9,633 nt of DNA. Source: an uncultured Micrococcales bacterium (GTDB lineage: Bacteria; Actinomycetota; Actinomycetes; S36-B12; UBA10799). Position 1 is the first letter of the stretch. Each line of letters opens with the position of its first letter. Made by a program: the position numbers and the translations under genes. Below are positions 6,099 through 9,633 of this stretch, piece by piece. The notes below the pieces were generated by a model. That model saw only the letters and a program-made list of their open reading frames with translations, did no database searches and was not told the origin of the DNA. Where the stretch lies: assembly GCA_937952095.1 (NCBI GenBank), contig CALFYG010000236.1, forward strand, positions 1 to 9,633, read 5' to 3'.

Positions 6099-6422
6099 CT
6101 GACCGGTCAGGACGCCACGGACGAGGGCCTGCAGCGCGTGCTGCTGGGCACCCAGTGCATGACGGTCTACAAGGCCGTGAAGCAGGAGGCCGACGCGGCC
6201 GCGGAACTCGCGATCGCATTGTCGAAGGGTGAGGAGCCCGAGACCGGCCAGACGACGCTGGACCCGGAGAGCGGCCGTGAGGTGCCCTCGGTCCTGCTCG
6301 AGCCGGTGGCCATCTACAAGGACAACGTCAAGGACGTCGTCGCTGATGGCTTCACCACCGCGGATGCCCTGTGCACCACCGAGAAGTTGAAGCAGGCCTG
6401 CACCGAGGCTGGCGTCAGCTAA
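6099..6422 (+). pseudogene. xylF: xylF remnant: C-terminal third of a xylose-type binding protein
   Basis: The frame encodes the C-terminal 107 residues of a periplasmic-type sugar-binding protein resembling XylF. It begins at LTGQDATDEGLQRVLLGTQ, contains MTVYKAVKQEADAAAELAIAL and VPSVLLEPVAIYKDN, and ends TEAGVS. XylF-type proteins are normally 330-370 aa with a signal peptide; both the signal and the first lobe are absent. The frame is open back to the TDT stop at 6077, but the few codons 6078-6098 (PPVLFGH) do not look like family sequence, so the break lies near 6095-6101. A GTG at 6138 could start a 94-aa peptide, but without export it could not serve the transporter. The TAA stop directly abuts the ATG of xylG, showing that the original operon order is preserved from here on. 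Confidence 0.8.
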
Positions 6423-7268
6423 ATGTCGGTCAGCGCCGAATCCGGCGCCCGCCCCACACCGGGGCGGGCGCCGGAGCCCGTGCTGTCGCTGCGCGGGGTT
6501 CAGAAGAGTTTCGGAGCGGTCCACGTCCTCAAGGGTGTGGACCTCGACGTCTACCCGGGTCAGGTCACTGCGCTCGTGGGGGACAACGGCGCGGGCAAGA
6601 GCACACTGATCAAGGGTGTGGCGGGCATCTACCCCTTCGACGAGGGCCAGTACCTCTTCGAAGGCCAAGAGGTCCACATCAGCGACCCCAAGCACGCCAA
6701 CGCACTGGGCATCGAGGTCGTCTACCAGGACCTCGCACTGTGCGACAACCTCGACGTGGTCGCGAACATGTTCCTCGGCCGCGAGGAGAAGCGCGGCGTG
6801 GGCCTCGACGAGGCCACGATGGAGAAGCGCGCCTCCGAGACCCTCGCGGGACTGTCGGTCCGGACTCTGAACTCGGTGCGCCGCACCGTCGCCTCGCTGT
6901 CCGGTGGGCAGCGGCAGACGGTGGCGATCGCCCGGGCGGTGCTGTGGAACTCCAAGCTCGTCATCCTCGACGAACCCACGGCGGCACTCGGTGTGGCGCA
7001 GACCGAACAGGTGCTCAGCCTGGTCGAGCGCCTCGCGGAGAACGGGCTCGGTGTGGTCCTGATCTCCCACAACATCAACGACGTGATGCGCGTCGCGGAC
7101 AACATCGCATGCCTGTACCTCGGGCGCCTCGCCGCTCAGGTCCCGGCCTCGAGCATGTCGAACTCGCAGGTGGTCGAGCTGATCACCACCGGCCGCACCG
7201 GGGACATCGGGTTGCGTCCCGAGGTCACCGCAAACAGTGACGCCATCGACCCCAGCACTGGAGCCTGA
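6423..7268 (+). CDS. xylG: Sugar ABC transporter ATPase, XylG-like single-domain
   Basis: The 281-aa protein is the ATP-hydrolysing subunit of a CUT2-type monosaccharide importer. It shows Walker A GDNGAGKST (53-61), Q-loop glutamine Q102 in VVYQDLAL, signature LSGGQRQ (159-165), Walker B LVILDEPTAAL (179-189), and the switch histidine H216 in LISHN. It holds one ABC domain, unlike the about 500-aa two-domain XylG/RbsA of Escherichia coli. Single-domain ATPases are common in actinobacterial xylFGH systems, so this is not a truncation. A Ser/Pro-rich N-terminal tail of about 18 residues precedes the domain. ATG 6423 directly follows the xylF TAA, so translation is coupled to the upstream remnant. 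xylH begins 3 nt after its stop. All catalytic motifs are intact, so activity is possible if a binding protein is supplied elsewhere. Xylose specificity is inferred from family resemblance. Confidence 0.9.
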   Translation: MSVSAESGARPTPGRAPEPVLSLRGVQKSFGAVHVLKGVDLDVYPGQVTALVGDNGAGKSTLIKGVAGIYPFDEGQYLFEGQEVHISDPKHANALGIEVVYQDLALCDNLDVVANMFLGREEKRGVGLDEATMEKRASETLAGLSVRTLNSVRRTVASLSGGQRQTVAIARAVLWNSKLVILDEPTAALGVAQTEQVLSLVERLAENGLGVVLISHNINDVMRVADNIACLYLGRLAAQVPASSMSNSQVVELITTGRTGDIGLRPEVTANSDAIDPSTGA

Positions 7269-7271
7269 CCC

Positions 7272-8528
7272 ATGTCGAGCACCCTCGTTCCGGAGGCCGA
7301 GACCACGCAGGAGAGTCCCGGTATCGGCGAATCCCTGCGCAACTACTGGGAGCGCGTGCGCGGTGGCGATCTCGGATCGCTGCCGGCCGTCGCCGGTCTG
7401 ATCGCGCTGATCATCGTCTTCACGGCGTTGCAGGGCGACACGTTCCTGTCGGCGTTTAACTTCGCCAACCTCATCAACCAGTCGGCGATGATCATCGTCC
7501 TGGCGATGGGCCTGATCTTCGTCCTTCTACTCGGCGAGATCGACCTGTCCGCGGGATTCGCGGCTGGAACCTGCGCGGCCGTCCTCGGTGTCACGCTCAC
7601 CCAGCGCGGCTGGCCCCTGATCCTGGCACTGGCGGCCACGATCCTCACCGGCGTCGTCATCGGCGTGCTGATCGGTGTACTCGTGGCCAAACTGGGAATC
7701 CCCAGCTTCGTGGTCACGCTTGCGATGTTCCTGGCCCTGCAGGGCCTGATGCTGCTGATCATCGGTGAGGGCGGCACGATCGGCATCGACGACCAAGTGG
7801 TCCTCGACATCATGAACGCGAACATGTCCCCGCTGGCCGGCTGGATCCTGTTCGCGATCGTCGTGGGCGGCTGGGCGCTGCTCTCGCTGAACAAGATGCG
7901 CAGCCGCAAGGCCTCCGGCCTGCCGGTCGAGAACATGTCAGTGTTCCTGGCCAAGCTCATCGCGCTCGCCGTGATCCTCGGGTTCGTCGTCTACATCCTC
8001 AACCAGGAGCGCAGCCGCAACCCGAACGTCACATCGATCGTCGGGGTACCGTACGTCGTCCCGTTGATCCTGGTCCTCGTGGTGGGGCTGACCTACCTGC
8101 TCAGCCGGACCGGTTTCGGCCGTCACGTGTACGCCGTCGGTGGCAACGCGGAGGCCTCGCGCCGTGCCGGTATCAACGTCTCGCGCATCAAGATCGCCTG
8201 CTTCATCGCCTGTTCCTCGCTGGCGGCGGTGGCGGGCATTCTGTTCGCCTCCCGTGACAACTCGATCTCACCGTCGACCGGTGGTTCCACGACGCTGCTG
8301 TACGCCGTCGGCGCCGCGGTCATCGGCGGGACCTCGCTGTTCGGTGGCCGGGGACGGATCATCGATGCGGTGATCGGCGGACTGGTCGTCGGTGTGATCG
8401 CCAACGGTCTGCCGCTGATCACGCAGCAATCCGGGATCTCCTTCATCGTCACCGGTCTGGTCCTGCTGGTCGCAGCCAGCGTCGACGCCCTGTCGCGCCG
8501 GCGTGCGATGGCCACCGGGAGGGTGTAG
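7272..8528 (+). CDS. xylH: Sugar ABC transporter permease, XylH-like
   Basis: The 418-aa membrane protein is the permease of a CUT2 (BPD_transp_2) sugar importer. After a hydrophilic cytosolic N-terminus of about 38 residues there are roughly ten hydrophobic spans. Family-like landmarks are NFANLINQSAMIIVLAMGL, the LGEIDLSAGFAAG segment (the conserved G-x-IDLS-G motif), the cytoplasmic coupling region GRHVYAVGGNAEASRRAGINV, and SLFGGRGRIIDAVIGGLVVGVIANG near the C-terminus. Length and motif order match XylH. A GGAG site within the end of xylG precedes ATG 7272. It is intact although the genes on both sides (xylF and the oxidoreductase) are broken. Substrate xylose is likely but not proven. 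Confidence 0.9.
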   Translation: MSSTLVPEAETTQESPGIGESLRNYWERVRGGDLGSLPAVAGLIALIIVFTALQGDTFLSAFNFANLINQSAMIIVLAMGLIFVLLLGEIDLSAGFAAGTCAAVLGVTLTQRGWPLILALAATILTGVVIGVLIGVLVAKLGIPSFVVTLAMFLALQGLMLLIIGEGGTIGIDDQVVLDIMNANMSPLAGWILFAIVVGGWALLSLNKMRSRKASGLPVENMSVFLAKLIALAVILGFVVYILNQERSRNPNVTSIVGVPYVVPLILVLVVGLTYLLSRTGFGRHVYAVGGNAEASRRAGINVSRIKIACFIACSSLAAVAGILFASRDNSISPSTGGSTTLLYAVGAAVIGGTSLFGGRGRIIDAVIGGLVVGVIANGLPLITQQSGISFIVTGLVLLVAASVDALSRRRAMATGRV

Positions 8529-8536
8529 CCACGCAG

Positions 8537-8701
8537 GTGTCGGTACGCGTAGGGATTATCGGTTACGGCCTTGCCGGACGGCTGTTCCACGCTCCGTTCA
8601 TCACCTGCACCCCCGGACTCGAGCTGACGCACGTCGTGACGCGCTCGCAGCGGAGATCGAAGAGGTGTTCCTCGCTCACCCTTTCGGCCAAGTCCTCGTG
8701 A
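8537..8701 (+). pseudogene. 5' fragment of a Gfo/Idh/MocA-type oxidoreductase fused to IS110 debris
   Basis: GTG 8537, 8 nt after the xylH stop, opens a frame beginning VSVRVGIIGYGLAGRLFHAP. This is the NAD(P)-binding N-terminus of Gfo/Idh/MocA-type sugar or polyol dehydrogenases, with G-x-G-x-x-G at G9, G11 and G14. Family-like sequence ends around residue 34-36 (LTHVVT), near 8638-8645. The frame then reads out of phase through transposase DNA and stops at TGA 8699-8701, giving a 54-residue chimera. Family members are about 330-390 aa, so roughly 90% of the gene is missing. Its position suggests it was the next gene of the sugar operon. Confidence 0.75.
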
Positions 8702-9096
8702 CCCTTCCGGGGATCGGGCCGAGGACCGGAGCAAGGATCCTCGCCGAGATCGGTGACGGCACCCGCTTCGCGAACGGATCGAAGCTCGCCAGCTACGCCG
8801 GGCTCGCACCCGTGACACGCCAGTCCGGCACCAGCATCCGAGGCGAGTCCCAGTCCCGACGAGGGAACCACCGGCTCAAGAACGCCATGTTCCTCGCCGC
8901 GTTCGCGTCGCTGCGCTCGACCGACTCGAAAGCGTTCTACGACCGAAAACGCGCCGAGGGCAAGAAGCACAACGCCGCAGTCATCTGCCTCGCCCGCCGC
9001 CGCTGCGACGTCATCCTCGCCATGCTCCGCAACCTCGAGCCCTACCGGGCACCCGAGGCCACGACGGTCGGCGAGAACACGCCGATCGCCGCTTGA
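8638..9096 (+). pseudogene. 3' fragment of an IS110-family transposase
   Basis: From about 8638 the frame encodes the C-terminal part (Transposase_20 region) of an IS110-type DEDD/serine transposase. Seen are ALAAEIEEVFLAHP, LVTLPGIGPRTGARILAEIGD, RFANGSKLASYAGLAP, VTRQSGTSIRG (holding a candidate catalytic Ser in the Tnp domain), then GNHRLKNAMFLAAFASL and YDRKRAEGKKHNAA, ending at TGA 9094-9096. About 152 of the usual 320-400 residues remain. The N-terminal RuvC-like DEDD domain is absent and there is no own start codon. The frame is open upstream to 8503, but that part is antisense-like sequence over the xylH end and not transposase. With the left end lost, any bridge-RNA region there is also gone, so the element cannot move by itself. 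Confidence 0.85.
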
Positions 9097-9127
9097 ACCC
9101 CTTGACAAGAACATGGGGACACCCCCC
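9097..9127 (+). mobile_element. Candidate right end of the IS110 remnant
   Basis: After the transposase stop the sequence reads CCCCTTGACAAGAACATGGG followed by ACACCCCCC. A TTGACA-A-x-ACAT-G-rich tail just after the stop resembles the right flank I recall for many IS110-family elements. IS110 elements often lack terminal inverted repeats, so the exact boundary cannot be set here. The TTGACA (9102-9107) could also mimic a -35 box, but the nearest -10 is 27 nt away. Confidence 0.3.
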
Positions 9128-9134
9128 GACCACC

Positions 9135-9140
9135 TATGGT
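9135..9140 (+). promoter_or_regulatory. Candidate -10 box, leaderless promoter of the lipoprotein gene
   Basis: TATGGT fits TANNNT and is followed by a 7-nt spacer (CGGACGG) and GTG 9148. No Shine-Dalgarno site is correctly spaced. It lies just right of the presumed IS110 end, so the IS junction may mark the limit of the gene's native upstream region. Confidence 0.45.
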
Positions 9141-9147
9141 CGGACGG

Positions 9148-9633
9148 GTGAGATGCGCTCCCGGTCCATCGCGGGGGACATGGCGCGGTTCGATGTGGGC
9201 GGCCTTCCTCGCTGCGCTCGTCGCCGCCGGGATCACCTCGTGCGGCAGCGGCGGAAGGACTGCCGAGCCATTGGACACTGCGACCGGTGTCGTCGGTTCG
9301 TGGTCGGGTCCGACGGTCGCCAACGCTCCGACTCCTCAGGCCACCGCAGTGCTGCTGGCGGGGGCACGTCCGGCGGTGATCGAAGCGGTCGGGTCCGATG
9401 TCCGCGTCCTCGAACCGGACGGCGACCGACTGACGACCCGAGCGTCGGAGGATCTGGGTGCCCCCGTGGTGTGGATGCAACCACGGGTCGACGGAGACGC
9501 TCTTCTGGTGCTCGCCCAGACGTGCGCCACCCCGGTGTCCACTGTCGACTCCGTCGACCGCGACTGCCCGTCAGCGCACACCGCACTCATCTCGTTCACC
9601 GGCGATGCGCTCGAGCCGAGCTCCGAGGAGGTC
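9148..9633 (+). CDS. Predicted secreted lipoprotein, 3' end cut by window edge
   Basis: The frame from GTG 9148 is open to the right edge (162 codons, no stop). The N-terminus has a charged region (R2, R9, R13), a hydrophobic core MWAAFLAALVAAG (16-28) and a lipobox ITSC-G with Cys32 as the probable lipidation site, followed by a Gly/Ser linker. An internal ATG (9193) would leave a signal with no positive charge, so GTG 9148 is preferred; it also follows a -10 box by 7 nt. The mature part is extracytoplasmic and Thr/Val/Asp-rich, with two further cysteines (C126, C140) that could form a disulfide. I do not recognise a domain. Strand-like phrases such as VRVLEPDGDRL and VVWMQPRVDGDALLVLAQ suggest a beta-rich fold. 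Function unknown. Confidence 0.75.
   Translation, partial: MRCAPGPSRGTWRGSMWAAFLAALVAAGITSCGSGGRTAEPLDTATGVVGSWSGPTVANAPTPQATAVLLAGARPAVIEAVGSDVRVLEPDGDRLTTRASEDLGAPVVWMQPRVDGDALLVLAQTCATPVSTVDSVDRDCPSAHTALISFTGDALEPSSEEV

Noticed and set aside
6423..7268. XylG as a truncated half of a two-domain RbsA/XylG ATPase
   Set aside because: One complete ABC domain with all motifs, a clean C-terminus and immediate coupling to xylH fit the single-domain actinobacterial form.
8503..9096. A 197-aa open frame as a complete transposase
   Set aside because: The first 45 residues are read out of frame across the xylH end and the oxidoreductase start; family sequence begins only near 8638.
9102..9140. TTGACA (9102) with TATGGT (9135) as a -35/-10 promoter
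   Set aside because: The spacing is 27 nt, far from 17, and TTGACA more likely belongs to the IS110 tail.

Overview
The window is high-GC DNA with strong third-position G/C bias, GTG starts, IS110 remnants and several candidate leaderless promoters (a TANNNT -10 box exactly 7 nt before GTG). This fits an actinomycete (Actinomycetota). I cannot resolve the genus.

Layout. (1) 1-2099, minus strand: a GT4-type glycosyltransferase cut by the left edge, preceded by a cytoplasmic glycerophosphodiester phosphodiesterase-family gene. The two are 18 bp apart and probably co-transcribed. (2) 2134-3264: a divergent pair, an unrecognised 157-aa helical protein (minus) and a DUF2889 protein (plus). (3) 3260-3400: a 141-bp nested inverted repeat filling the space between two convergent genes and covering both stop codons. 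(4) 3396-6077: a sulfide-response module. A sulfide:quinone oxidoreductase-like flavoprotein and a 48-aa coupled small gene lie on the minus strand. A TDT/TehA/SLAC1-family membrane protein is divergent on the plus strand. The shared 68-bp promoter region carries an ATACCCCC/GGGGGGT palindrome resembling CsoR/CstR-family operators, overlapped by face-to-face -10 boxes. My reading is that SQR oxidises sulfide to persulfide/polysulfide and the TDT channel exports a sulfur anion such as sulfite, both derepressed by a persulfide-sensing CstR-type repressor encoded elsewhere.

(5) 6099-9096: a displaced piece of a xylose-type sugar ABC transporter locus. It begins abruptly inside xylF (only the last 107 codons remain), continues with intact single-domain xylG and xylH, and ends about 34 codons into a Gfo/Idh/MocA-type oxidoreductase gene. 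That gene is fused directly to the 3' part of an IS110-family transposase. Both ends of the segment are broken, so the locus was rearranged (or misassembled), and the transporter has no intact binding protein here. (6) 9148-9633: start of a predicted lipoprotein gene, cut by the right edge, with its own leaderless-type promoter.

No tRNA, rRNA, CRISPR array or replication origin was seen, and no stretch over 300 bp lacks a gene. The most noteworthy items are the sqr/TDT divergent regulon with its small partner gene, the stop-to-stop palindromic repeat, and the twice-truncated xyl segment joined to IS110 debris.
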